Positions 17,320-25,180 are shown, counted from the stretch's first letter. The stretch: DNA of 64,000 bases from Streptomyces sp. CA-278952 (GCF_028747205.1 NZ_CP112880.1:5270001-5334000), one strand, 5' to 3'. Notes: generated from the letters alone by a model not told the origin. Made by a program: numbers and translations.

Positions 17320-18357
17320 ATGGCGGCAGCGCGAGTACGGAGCGGCGGACGGCCCACGCTCGAAGAGGTGGCGGCACGGGCCGGGGTCGGCCGGGGCACC
17401 GCCTCACGGGTCATCAACGGCTCGCCCCGGGTCAGCGACGCGACCCGGCAGGCGGTCGAGGCGGCCGTGGCCGACCTGGGGTACGTCCCCAACCGGGCCG
17501 CCCGGGCCCTGGCGGGCAACCGCACCGACGCCATCGCGCTGGTGGTGCCCGAGCCGGAGACCCGCTTCTTCGCCGAGCCGTACTTCTCCGCGATAGTGCG
17601 CGGCGTCGGCGCGGCTCTGGCCGACACCGAGATGCAGCTGCTCCTCACCCTCGTCGGCAACGACCGCGAGCGCCGCCGGCTCGCCCAGTACCTCACCGCC
17701 CACCGCGTCGACGGGGTACTCCTGGTCGCCGTGCACGCCGACGACCCGCTGCCGGAGCTCCTGGAGCAGCTGGGCATGCCCTGCGTGATCAGCGGCGCCC
17801 GGCACGCGGCCGAGACGCTGCCCTCGGTCGACTCGGACAACTTCGGGGGCGCGCGGGCCGCCGTCGAGCACCTGGTCTCCCGGGGCTGCCGCCAGGTGGC
17901 CACGATCACCGGCCGCCTGGAGGTCTACGGCGCCCAGCGCCGCCTGGACGGCTACCGCGCGGCGGTCTCCGCCGCCGGCCTGGCCCCCGACGAGCGCCTC
18001 ATCGCCCCCGCCGACTTCACCGAGGAGGGCGGCGCGCGGGCCATGCGCGACCTCCTGGCCCGCCGCCCCGGTCTCGACGCGGTGTTCGTCGCCTCCGACG
18101 TGATGGCCGCCGGCGCCCGCCAGGTCCTGCGGGAGGCGGACCGCCGCATTCCCGAGGACGTGGCGCTGATCGGCTTCGACGACTCGGTGGTCGCCCGCCA
18201 CATGCACCCGGCCCTCACCAGCGTTCGCCAGCCCATCGAGGAGATGGGCCGCCGCATGACGCAGCTCCTCCTGGACGAGATCGCGGGCCGGACCCCGGGC
18301 GGCGAGCGTCCTTCGGTGGTACTGCCCACGGAGCTGGTGGTCCGCGACTCGTCGTGA
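17320..18357 (+). CDS. cebR: LacI-family cellobiose repressor
   Basis: 345 aa. The N-terminal LacI helix-turn-helix (about 8-55) reads RPTLEEVAARAGVGRGTASR with hinge YVPNRAARALAGNRT. The periplasmic-binding-like effector domain follows (HRVDGVLLV, SVDSDNFGGARAAVEHL, DAVFVASDVMAAGA, IGFDDS). The ATG at 17320 has GGGGAGG close by, preferred over an ATG eight codons upstream. It should bind the three TGGGAGCGCTCCCA sites and release them when cello-oligosaccharides bind. It lies downstream of bglC on the same strand, behind a strong terminator, so it has its own promoter. Confidence 0.9.
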   Translation: MAAARVRSGGRPTLEEVAARAGVGRGTASRVINGSPRVSDATRQAVEAAVADLGYVPNRAARALAGNRTDAIALVVPEPETRFFAEPYFSAIVRGVGAALADTEMQLLLTLVGNDRERRRLAQYLTAHRVDGVLLVAVHADDPLPELLEQLGMPCVISGARHAAETLPSVDSDNFGGARAAVEHLVSRGCRQVATITGRLEVYGAQRRLDGYRAAVSAAGLAPDERLIAPADFTEEGGARAMRDLLARRPGLDAVFVASDVMAAGARQVLREADRRIPEDVALIGFDDSVVARHMHPALTSVRQPIEEMGRRMTQLLLDEIAGRTPGGERPSVVLPTELVVRDSS

Positions 18358-18385
18358 CCGTCCCGACTCGTCATTTCACCAGTTC

Positions 18386-18458
18386 TTCACGCGCCCTCGC
18401 TCCGACGGCTAATGTTCGCGGAGTACGGCGATTGTGTGACGCACCACACACGTCACAC
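18386..18458 (+). promoter_or_regulatory. Promoter candidate and 8-bp inverted repeat upstream of the TerD-nuclease gene
   Basis: TTCACG (18386-18391) and TAATGT (18410-18415) are 18 bp apart. A perfect inverted repeat GTGTGACG / CGTCACAC (18434-18441 and 18451-18458, 9-nt spacer) lies just downstream, in the expected leader. It looks like a dimeric-repressor operator or an RNA hairpin. Confidence 0.5.
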
Positions 18459-18507
18459 GGTGGGCTGTCGGGGTGCGTTCCGGGCGGCTGTGCATCTGGG
18501 GGGCCTC

Positions 18508-20622
18508 GTGCACGAGATGGTCAAGGGCGCCAACGTCGGTCTGGCGACGCTGAGCGAGGACGTCGGCTCGGTGATGGTGAGCCTGGGGTGGAGCAGCGCC
18601 ACGGGCGAAGGCGACGCCGACGTCTCCGTACTTCTGCTGGACGGTGACGGCAAGGTCCGCAGCGACGTCGACTTCTGCTTCTACAACAACCCCGTGGCCG
18701 GCGACGGGAGTGTGCAACTGCTCGGCAAGACGCCCACGGCCGACGGCAGCGAGGACCGCATCAGTTTCGACCTCGACGCCGTCCCGCAGGAGATCGAGAA
18801 GGTCGTCGTCGCCGCCAGCCGTTACGCCGGCTCCCGTTTCGGCGAGCTGGAGGACCTCCGCCTCACCCTCGCGGACAGCGCGGGCGACGGCCTGGTCCGG
18901 TTCGCCGTGGAGGGGGCCGACGAGGTCAGCGCGGTGATCTTCGGCGAGCTGTACCGGCGTTCGGGGGAGTGGAAGTTCCGCGCCGTCGGCCAGGGGTACG
19001 CATCGGGTCTCGCCGGGCTGGCCACCGACTACGGCGTCGACATCGACGACGACGCGGAGCAGGAAGAGCCGGAGCGGGAGGGGCCGGCGCGGGAAGGGCC
19101 CGAGCAGGAGGGGCCGGAGCGGGAAGGGCCCGAGCGGGAAGGGCCCGAGCAGAAGGGGCCCGGCCAGGACGCACCCGAGACGCCCGCGCGGGTTCCCGCC
19201 CAGGCCCGGGGAGCCGGCCCGGGCGATCCGGCCGACCCGGTGGCGCCTGCGGCCCCCGCCGCACCACGAGCGGCTGCCGAGCCGGAGCCCGCCGACCCCG
19301 CACCCGGGCCGAAGCCCGCCCGCCGCCCCCGTACGGCGAAGAAGAAGGTCACGCTTCCTCGTACGGCCAAGAAGTCGCTCGCCGACAACGACACCTGGCG
19401 TACCGCCCGGCTGTTCCCGGTGTCGGCGCTCAAGAGCGACCGCGAGCGCGAGACGCGCGCCACCTCCGTCGTGCTGTCGGTGATGGCCCAGGTGCCGGAG
19501 TTCGGCCGCCGGCTCACCGCCGGGTTCGGCGCACCGGCCGGCCGGATGGAGACGTTCACCGAGGTGACCCTGCCGCACGGGGAATCGCCGCGCCGCCCGG
19601 ACGGTGTGGTCCGGGTGGAACGGGCGGGCAAGCTGTGGACCGCACTCGTCGAGACCAAGACCAACGGGAACGCGCTCAAGCCCGACCAGGTGCAGGCGTA
19701 CATGGACATCGCCGCCCGGCGCGGGTACGAGGCGGTGATCACCCTGTCCAACGACGTCGCGCTCGAAGGCAGCCCGCTCGTCGACGTGCGGATCGACCGA
19801 CGGCGCAAGCACAAGGTGGCGCTCTGGCACCTGTCCTGGGCCGAAGTCGTGCACCAGGCGCAGATGCTGATCCGCCACGAGGGGGTCGGCAACGCGGCGC
19901 ACGCCTGGCTGCTCCAGGAACTCCTCCAGTACCTCCAGCACGAGAACTCCGGCTGCCACGGTTTCCAGAACATGGGCGCGGCCTGGGTCCCGGTGCGCCG
20001 GGGCATCGACGACGAGACCCTGTGCCGGGGCGATGCCCGGGCCCTGGAGGTCATCGAGAACTGGGAGCGGCTGGTGCGGCAGGTCTGTCTGCGGCTGGGC
20101 GGTGAGCTGGGGCAGAAGGTCCTGCCGGTCCAGCGCGCGCGGCGCGGCTCCGATCCGAGCGCCCGCCGCAGCGAGCTGGCCGACCACCTCTGCGAGGAGG
20201 GGAGGCTCGGCGCCGAGATCCGCATCGAGGGCACACCGGGCGTCCTGGCCATCAGCGCAGACCTGCGCACCGGCAAGCTCCGTACGTCCATCGAGGTCCC
20301 CGCCGCTGAGCCGGGCTATCCCCTCAGCCGGGCCAAGCGGCTGGTCCGGCGACTCTCCGAGGCCCCCGCCGATCTGCACATCGAGACGCTCGTCGACGGC
20401 GAGGGCGCCGGCCCCCGGGGCACCCTGGAGCGCCTGCGCCCGGAGCCCGCCGACATCCTTCCGAGGGACGGGGCGCAGATCACCGGCTTCCGGCTCTCGT
20501 TGTTCAAGGGCATGGGCAACGGCCGAGGCAGTGCCGAGACCGGCTTCATCCGCAGCGTCGACGAGGCGGTGGACCGCTTCCATGCCCAGGTCGTCGCCCA
20601 CCTGGAGGCGTCGGCGCCCTGA
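18508..20622 (+). CDS. TerD-domain protein fused to a predicted PD-(D/E)XK nuclease domain
   Basis: 704 aa. Residues 4-180 are a TerD (tellurium/stress) domain: MVKGANVGL start, SVLLLDGDGKVRSDVDFCFYNN, ISFDLDAVPQEIEKVVVAAS and EVSAVIFGELYRRSGEWKFRAVGQGY. Residues 186-222 are a pentapeptide-like EGPER/EGPEQ repeat, then a Pro/Ala linker and a basic patch. The C-terminal part holds a nuclease-like core: Asp365 in RRPDGVVRV, Glu382 and Lys384 in LVETKT, then PDQVQAY, the usual D...ExK...Q pattern. The GTG at 18508 has GGGGGG 5 nt upstream; an ATG three codons later is the alternative. No other ter genes are nearby. The nuclease call is an inference from motif spacing. Confidence 0.75.
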   Translation: MHEMVKGANVGLATLSEDVGSVMVSLGWSSATGEGDADVSVLLLDGDGKVRSDVDFCFYNNPVAGDGSVQLLGKTPTADGSEDRISFDLDAVPQEIEKVVVAASRYAGSRFGELEDLRLTLADSAGDGLVRFAVEGADEVSAVIFGELYRRSGEWKFRAVGQGYASGLAGLATDYGVDIDDDAEQEEPEREGPAREGPEQEGPEREGPEREGPEQKGPGQDAPETPARVPAQARGAGPGDPADPVAPAAPAAPRAAAEPEPADPAPGPKPARRPRTAKKKVTLPRTAKKSLADNDTWRTARLFPVSALKSDRERETRATSVVLSVMAQVPEFGRRLTAGFGAPAGRMETFTEVTLPHGESPRRPDGVVRVERAGKLWTALVETKTNGNALKPDQVQAYMDIAARRGYEAVITLSNDVALEGSPLVDVRIDRRRKHKVALWHLSWAEVVHQAQMLIRHEGVGNAAHAWLLQELLQYLQHENSGCHGFQNMGAAWVPVRRGIDDETLCRGDARALEVIENWERLVRQVCLRLGGELGQKVLPVQRARRGSDPSARRSELADHLCEEGRLGAEIRIEGTPGVLAISADLRTGKLRTSIEVPAAEPGYPLSRAKRLVRRLSEAPADLHIETLVDGEGAGPRGTLERLRPEPADILPRDGAQITGFRLSLFKGMGNGRGSAETGFIRSVDEAVDRFHAQVVAHLEASAP

Positions 20623-20646
20623 CGTCGGGCCCGGAACGAGCAGGTC

Positions 20647-20673
20647 GGCCCCGGTCCTCGAACCGGGGCCTTT
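20647..20673 (+). terminator. Terminator after the TerD-nuclease gene
   Basis: 9-bp GC-rich stem (GGCCCCGGT / ACCGGGGCC) with a 6-nt loop, followed by TTT. Confidence 0.8.
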
Positions 20674-20714
20674 CAGTGGTATGGACATGACCAAAAGACA
20701 GGACTAGCCTCCGT

Positions 20715-20730
20715 CTTGGTCTAGACCAGG
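20715..20730. promoter_or_regulatory. DasR-responsive element (dre) upstream of the LPMO gene
   Basis: CTTGGTCTAGACCAGG contains the perfect 12-bp palindrome TGGTCTAGACCA (20717-20728), the core of the known dre consensus of the GntR regulator DasR, which controls chitin/N-acetylglucosamine genes in Streptomyces. It lies 66 bp before the LPMO ATG. Confidence 0.9.
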
Positions 20731-20796
20731 ACGCGGTGAGCCGCCGCGCCCGGTCCATCTGTCCGCAAGCTCCACCCCTCACCCCAGGAGCACCAC

Positions 20797-21388
20797 ATGC
20801 GCAGAAAGATCACCTCCTTACTCCTCGGACTCGGCCATCGCCGGGGTCTCCCTGCTGGCCACCTCCGGCAGCGCGCAGGGCCACGGGTACACCGACTCGC
20901 CGGTCAGCCGGCAGCAGCTCTGCGGCAACGGCACCGTCCGCGGCTGCGGGCAGATCCAGTGGGAGCCGCCGAGCGTCGAGGGCCCCAAGGGCTTCCCGGC
21001 GCGCGGTCCCCGCGACGGTCTGATCTGCGCCGGGGGCAACCAGCGGTTCGCCGAGCTGGACGACCCGCGCGGCGGAGCCTGGCCCGCGTCCGACGTGAGC
21101 GCCGGGGCGAGCCACACCTTCCGCTGGCGGATCACCGCCCGGCACGCCACGACCGACTTCCGGTACTACGTCACCAAGGACGGCTACGACCCGTCGAAGC
21201 CCCTGACCCGGGCCGACCTGGACCCGCAGCCGTTCCTCACCGTGCCGTTCGGCGGGCGGCAGCCCGGGGCGACGGTCACGCACGCGGGCAACCTGCCGCA
21301 GAAGTCGGGCAAGCACCTGATCCTCGGCGTCTGGACCATCGCGGACACCGGCAACGCCTTCTACGCCTGCTCCGACGTCACCTTCTGA
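20797..21388 (+). pseudogene. AA10 lytic polysaccharide monooxygenase, +1 frameshift in the signal peptide
   Basis: The ATG at 20797 has AGGAG 5 nt upstream and opens a signal peptide (MRRKITSLLLGL). The frame then breaks at about 20833: one extra base in CTCGGACTCGGCC. Reading from 20834 restores AIAGVSLLATSGSAQG followed by the mature His of HGYTDSPVSRQQLCGNG. The mature domain is otherwise intact to the stop at 21386: ARHATTDFRYY with the second copper His, HLILGVWTIADTGNAFY and CSDVTF, close to chitin-active CBP21-type enzymes. No alternative start exists in the mature frame. Codon 8 is TTA. Either a real inactivating mutation or an assembly error. Confidence 0.8.
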
Positions 21389-21432
21389 GCAGGCCGGCGA
21401 CCGGGCGGCACACCGCCCCGCACCCCATGAAG

Positions 21433-21462
21433 AAGGGCCCCGGTCCGAAGACCGGGGCCCTT
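21433..21462. terminator. Hairpin between the LPMO gene and tRNA-His
   Basis: Perfect 13-bp stem AAGGGCCCCGGTC / GACCGGGGCCCTT with CGAA loop. Being symmetric, with A and T at its ends, it can stop both the LPMO gene (+) and the tRNA transcript (-). Confidence 0.88.
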
Positions 21463-21469
21463 CCCTCAG

Positions 21470-21543
21470 GGTGAGTAACGGGACTTGAACCCGCGACATC
21501 CTGGACCACAACCAGGTGCTCTGCCAGCTGAGCTATACCCACC
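21470..21543 (-). tRNA. tRNA-His (anticodon GTG)
   Basis: Minus-strand cloverleaf. The acceptor GTGGGTA pairs with TACTCAC; the D arm is AGCTCAGCTGGCAGAGC; the anticodon stem CCTGG / CCAGG closes loop TTGTGGT with anticodon GTG; the T arm is GCGGGTTCAAGTCCCGT. An extra G (complement of C21543) precedes position 1 and faces the discriminator C, the G-1:C73 identity pair of histidine tRNA. The 3' CCA is not encoded. Confidence 0.95.
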
Positions 21544-21550
21544 ATGTCGC

Positions 21551-21584
21551 CCGGTCGTTTCCGACCGGCCGAGAAAAAGTGTAC
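21551..21584 (-). promoter_or_regulatory. tRNA-His promoter region with leader hairpin
   Basis: On the minus strand TACACT (21579-21584) is a good -10. Between it and the tRNA is a 7-bp hairpin CCGGTCG / CGACCGG with a GAAA loop (21551-21568), which would sit in the precursor's 5' leader. Confidence 0.5.
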
Positions 21585-21628
21585 AGGGTCCGGGAGGGTG
21601 CTCGCGCCCCCGTTTCCCGGGGCCGGTC

Positions 21629-21650
21629 CACGGGCGCTTTCGCGCCCGTG
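21629..21650 (-). terminator. Terminator after orn
   Basis: Perfect 9-bp stem CACGGGCGC / GCGCCCGTG with 4-nt loop, 13 bp beyond the orn stop codon. Confidence 0.7.
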
Positions 21651-21662
21651 ACCAGCGGCTTC

Positions 21663-22268
21663 CTACGGTGCGGCCGGAGCCGACCAGCGCGCCGCAATCT
21701 CCTTGGCGCGCTCGGAGTCCGGGCCGGGCTGCGGCACGAAGACCGCCTCCCGGTAGTAGCGGAGCTCCGTGATGGAGTCACGGATGTCCGCCAGCGCCCG
21801 GTGGTTGCCGTTCTTGGCCGGGCTGTTGAAGTACGCCCGGGGATACCAGCGCCGGGCCAGCTCCTTGACCGAGGACACGTCCACGATCCGGTAGTGGAGG
21901 TAGCCCTCCAGCTTGCGCATGTCCCGCGCCAGGAACCCCCGGTCGGTACCGACCGAGTTTCCGCAGAGCGGGGCCTTGCCGGGCTCCTTCACCTGCTCAC
22001 GGACGTAGGCCAGGACCTGCTCCTCGGCGTCCGCCAGGGTGGTACCCCCGGCCAGCTCGTCGAGGAGGCCCGAGGCGGTGTGCATCTGCCGCACCACCTC
22101 GGGCATGGTCTCCAGGGCCGCGTCCGGCGGGCGGATCACGATGTCCACCCCTTCGCCGAGCACGTTCAGCTCCGAGTCGGTGACCAGGGCGGCCACCTCG
22201 ATGAGTGCGTCGTCCGTCAACGAGAGCCCGGTCATCTCGCAGTCGATCCACACCATGCGGTCGTTCAT
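21663..22268 (-). CDS. orn: Oligoribonuclease
   Basis: 201 aa DEDDh exonuclease that degrades 2-5-nt RNAs (and pGpG from cyclic di-GMP) to mononucleotides. Motifs: VWIDCEMTGL at the N-terminus (Asp and Glu of ExoI), a central LCGNSVGTDRGFLARDM (ExoII Asp), and NHRALADIRDSI (ExoIII His and Asp). The ATG at 22268 gives the standard MNDRMVWID start; a GTG three codons upstream is less likely. It begins 10 bp after the adpA stop on the same strand, the adpA-orn arrangement well known in Streptomyces. Confidence 0.97.
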   Translation of the reverse strand: MNDRMVWIDCEMTGLSLTDDALIEVAALVTDSELNVLGEGVDIVIRPPDAALETMPEVVRQMHTASGLLDELAGGTTLADAEEQVLAYVREQVKEPGKAPLCGNSVGTDRGFLARDMRKLEGYLHYRIVDVSSVKELARRWYPRAYFNSPAKNGNHRALADIRDSITELRYYREAVFVPQPGPDSERAKEIAARWSAPAAP

Positions 22269-22278
22269 GCGCCCCACC

Positions 22279-23496
22279 CTACGGGGCGCTCCGCTGCCCC
22301 GGCAGGGCCGGGCGTCCGGGAACGTACGCGTCAGGGCCCGGCAGGGACAGCTCCCCGGACCCCACCGACGCCGCCACGGCGACGGCCGCGGAGGACAGGG
22401 ACGAGCCCCGGCGTCCGGACGGTGGCCCCTGGCTGGGCACCATCGTCTCGACCACCGTCGCGGCGCTCTCCGCCACCCCCTGCGGACGACGGGCCCGGTA
22501 GGCGGCCCGGTACGCGGCGGGGGAGGAGCCGAGCTGGCGGCGGAAGTGCCCGCGCAGCGCGACCGGGGAGCGGAAGCCGCAGCGGCCGGCGACCTCGTCG
22601 ACCGAGTAGTCGGAGGTCTCCAGCAGCCGCTGGGCCTGGAGCACCCGCTGGGTGATCAGCCACTGCAGCGGTGCGCTGCCGGTGAGCGAACGGAACCTGC
22701 GGTCGAAGGTCCGTCTGCTCATGTAGGCGCGTGCGGCGAGCGTCTCCACGTCGAACTGCTCGTGCAGATGCTCCAGGGCCCAGGCCACGACCTCGGCGAG
22801 CGGGTCGGAGCCGATCTCCTCCGGTAAAGACCTGTCCAGGTAGCGCTCCTGCCCGCCACTGCGCCGCGGCGGCACGACGAGCCGGCGGGCGAGTGCCCCC
22901 GCGGCTTCCGTGCCGTGGTCGGTGCGGACTATATGGAGGCAGAGATCGATCCCGGCGGCCGTGCCGGCGGAAGTGAGCACATCCCCGTCGTCCACGAACA
23001 GCTCGCGCGGATCGACGTGCACCGACGGATAGCGCTTGGCCAGCGTCGGCGCGTACATCCAGTGCGTGGTGGCCGGCCGGCCGTCCAGCAGGCCGGCGGC
23101 CGCGAGCACGAAGGCTCCCGTGCACAGACCGACGATGCGGGCGCCCTCCTCGTGGGCGCGCCGCAGCGCGTCCAGTGCCTCGGCGGGCGGCGGCGAGGTG
23201 ATCGACCGCCAGGCGGGCACCACCACGGTGCCGGCTCTGCTGATCGCCTCCAGGCCGTACGGCGCGGTGAGTTCGAGCCCACCGGTGGTGCGCAGCGGTC
23301 CTTCCTCGCCGCCGCAGACCAGCAGGCGGTAGCGGGGAACTCCCGCGTCCTGCCGGTCGATTCCGAAAACGGAGAGCGGGATGGAGCTCTCGAAGATAGG
23401 GCCGCCGCTGAACAGCAGCACGGCAACGACTTCCCGGCGTCGCCGCCCGGTCAGCTTGCGTGCGGCCTCCGTCGCGGCGGCGGAGTCCTGGCTCAT
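22279..23496 (-). CDS. adpA: AdpA, pleiotropic AraC-type developmental regulator
   Basis: 405 aa. The N-terminal ThiJ/PfpI/DJ-1-like dimerisation domain (about 22-205) includes IVGLCTGAFVLAAAGLLDGR. The C-terminal AraC/XylS DNA-binding domain (about 240-340) has LAARAYMSRRTFDRRFRS and DEVAGRCGFRSPVALRGHF. A disordered tail follows. Leu224, in the linker, is encoded by TTA (22825-22827), the bldA-dependent codon characteristic of adpA. AdpA switches on aerial growth, secreted hydrolases and antibiotic genes. The ATG at 23496 has GAGGGGGG upstream. It is preceded by a ~1-kb non-coding region, as usual for this gene. Confidence 0.97.
   Translation of the reverse strand: MSQDSAAATEAARKLTGRRRREVVAVLLFSGGPIFESSIPLSVFGIDRQDAGVPRYRLLVCGGEEGPLRTTGGLELTAPYGLEAISRAGTVVVPAWRSITSPPPAEALDALRRAHEEGARIVGLCTGAFVLAAAGLLDGRPATTHWMYAPTLAKRYPSVHVDPRELFVDDGDVLTSAGTAAGIDLCLHIVRTDHGTEAAGALARRLVVPPRRSGGQERYLDRSLPEEIGSDPLAEVVAWALEHLHEQFDVETLAARAYMSRRTFDRRFRSLTGSAPLQWLITQRVLQAQRLLETSDYSVDEVAGRCGFRSPVALRGHFRRQLGSSPAAYRAAYRARRPQGVAESAATVVETMVPSQGPPSGRRGSSLSSAAVAVAASVGSGELSLPGPDAYVPGRPALPGQRSAP
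22825..22827 (-). promoter_or_regulatory. TTA (bldA) codon in adpA
   Basis: Minus-strand TTA coding Leu224 between the two AdpA domains. Its translation needs the rare tRNA-Leu(UUA) encoded by bldA. Confidence 0.95.
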
Positions 23497-24523
23497 GACG
23501 CTAAGCCCCCCTCGGTGTTCGCGTCTCCCTGGTCCTTACGGGCCTGTCGCTCCTGCACGTTTCCCCTCGGTGTCGCACGTGTCCCCAGTCTCCGATTTCC
23601 AAGATCGAATCTACTGCGTCGCGTGGTCCCGCCGTGACACCTTCCCCCACCACCTCAATGTCGATAAGGAAACGTGGCGTGAAGCGTTCGATCACGAAGC
23701 GTTTCACTCGCGAAGCGCCCAGGGAAGTGCGCTTCGACAACGTGGCCCGTCCGCGTCGGGTGAAAGCGTACCGCGCGGTCCGTTCCTGCCTGGTGGGCGG
23801 TGGGGTGTCCGGCCATCCCGAGAAGGGTTCGACACCCAGGTGAAGTTGGCTTGAAACTATCGGTTGCGTGTGCTGTATCCGGTCACGCCGGGCGCACAAC
23901 CGCCGCCTGACGACCGCGCCGGTGCGCTCCCTCGCCGCCGTGAACCATGGCGTGTTCGGACCGCCGCGGAGGGGCCGGACCGGCCGATGCGGCGGGGACG
24001 GGACCGAGGTTCCGCAGAGCCGGATTACCGACCGATGGGCCGTGGGGCACGAGAACCGCGGGTGTCGGGCGTCGGCCGGGGGCGGTCCGGCGGGCCCGGC
24101 CGGCCCCCGGTCGGGGCGTCGTCGCCGGGTTCGGCTCGAACGGCGATCGCGTAGGGCTCGCCAGGGCGTCATGTCCCGGGGTGACGGCCCGGTGGCGGTG
24201 TGGCCAACAGGGACCGGGTGAGGGCCTCGCCGCCGGATCCGCCGGGTGACCTCCGGTCGTCGCGAAAAACAGGACGGCCGACGGTGTTCGCCCCCTCCGA
24301 GGCCCGTGTACGACACAACCGGCATTGCCATCGCGGACGGGCTCGGGCATGCTCCCTCCAGCGTCGCGCACGCTTTTGCGGGGGTCTGGGCGGTGCAGGA
24401 GTGACGCCGTACCCTTGGGGGTATGGGGTTGGGAAGATGATTCCCGGACAGAGCTTCACCACCAGCTGATGCACCTCTCGAAACCGTTCCCTCCTCACGA
24501 GGACTCTCTTCGCCGAGACACCG
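23497..24523. promoter_or_regulatory. Long regulatory region between adpA and the universal stress gene
   Basis: No credible gene in 1,027 bp. It must hold the adpA promoter and leader (-) and the usp promoter (+). A near match to the AdpA consensus TGGCSNGWWY is TGGCGTGAAG at 23675-23684 (9 of 10), and a weaker one is TGGCTTGAAA at 23847. Repeated GAAGCG/CGCTTC elements crowd 23680-23740. Near usp, an imperfect palindrome TACCCTTGGGGGTA occurs at about 24410-24423. I could not place -10/-35 hexamers with confidence. Confidence 0.55.
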
Positions 24524-25045
24524 ATGGCCGGTCACGAAATCCCTGAACCCAAAGACCGCAAGCCGGTAGCCGACCCAGGGTCGGAGCCGCGGACGGTCGA
24601 AGAAGCACGCCATGCGTGCGATCCCGCCTTCCGGCACGGAGTCGTGGTCGGTTTCGACGGCTCCACGTCGAGCGAGCGGGCCCTCGCCTATGCCATCGGC
24701 ATGGCCGGCCGATCGGGCTCCGGCCTGATCATCGTCCACGTCGCCAACCGGTTGCCGACCACGGTCTGGGCGGGCTGCGAGCCCCCCGTCTTCGTCGATG
24801 TCCCCGATCACCGCACCGAGGTCCTCGGCCTGGAGCTGGCCTGCGCGGACTACCTCTCCGAGGTGCCCTGGGTGCTCGTCGAGCGCGGGGGCGACATCTG
24901 CCACGAACTGGAGGAGGTCGGCCGGGAGTACGCCGCCGACGCCATCGTCGTGGGCTCCACGCACGGCATCGTCGGCCGGATCTTCGGGTCGGTGGCCGGC
25001 CGCCTCGCCCGCCGGGCGCAACGCCCCGTCATCGTCATTCCCTGA
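24524..25045 (+). CDS. Universal stress protein (single UspA domain)
   Basis: 173 aa. After ~35 variable residues comes one Usp fold: VVVGFDGSTSSERALAYAIGMA, then the ATP-type motif VVGSTHGIVGRIFGSVAGRLARRAQRPVIVIP, matching G-x2-G-x9-G(S/T) binding. Actinobacterial proteins of this type respond to hypoxia, dormancy or stress. The ATG at 24524 has only a weak upstream ribosome site (GAGAC). Divergent from adpA and convergent with glmS. Confidence 0.9.
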   Translation: MAGHEIPEPKDRKPVADPGSEPRTVEEARHACDPAFRHGVVVGFDGSTSSERALAYAIGMAGRSGSGLIIVHVANRLPTTVWAGCEPPVFVDVPDHRTEVLGLELACADYLSEVPWVLVERGGDICHELEEVGREYAADAIVVGSTHGIVGRIFGSVAGRLARRAQRPVIVIP

Positions 25046-25124
25046 CCTTGAGGGGCCCCGAGACTCCCCGAAGGCCGCCCCGCGCTTCCTGAGGGCCCGC
25101 CAGAAGGCCCTGTAACGGCACGCG

Positions 25125-25163
25125 TTGGGCCCCGTACCGTCTTCGCGACGGTACGGGGCCCAA
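25125..25163. terminator. Bidirectional terminator between usp and glmS
   Basis: Perfect 17-bp stem (25125-25141 / 25147-25163) with loop TTCGC in the gap between the convergent genes. Confidence 0.9.
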
Positions 25164-25180
25164 AGTCTGTGCACGGCCGT

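Noticed and set aside
20831..20840. Programmed +1 frameshift in the LPMO gene
   Set aside because: No slippery codon, stop codon or stimulatory structure at the break; mutation or read error is simpler.
23634..24249. Short Arg-rich plus frames in the adpA upstream region
   Set aside because: Poor codon position bias and no ribosome sites; the region fits regulatory DNA.
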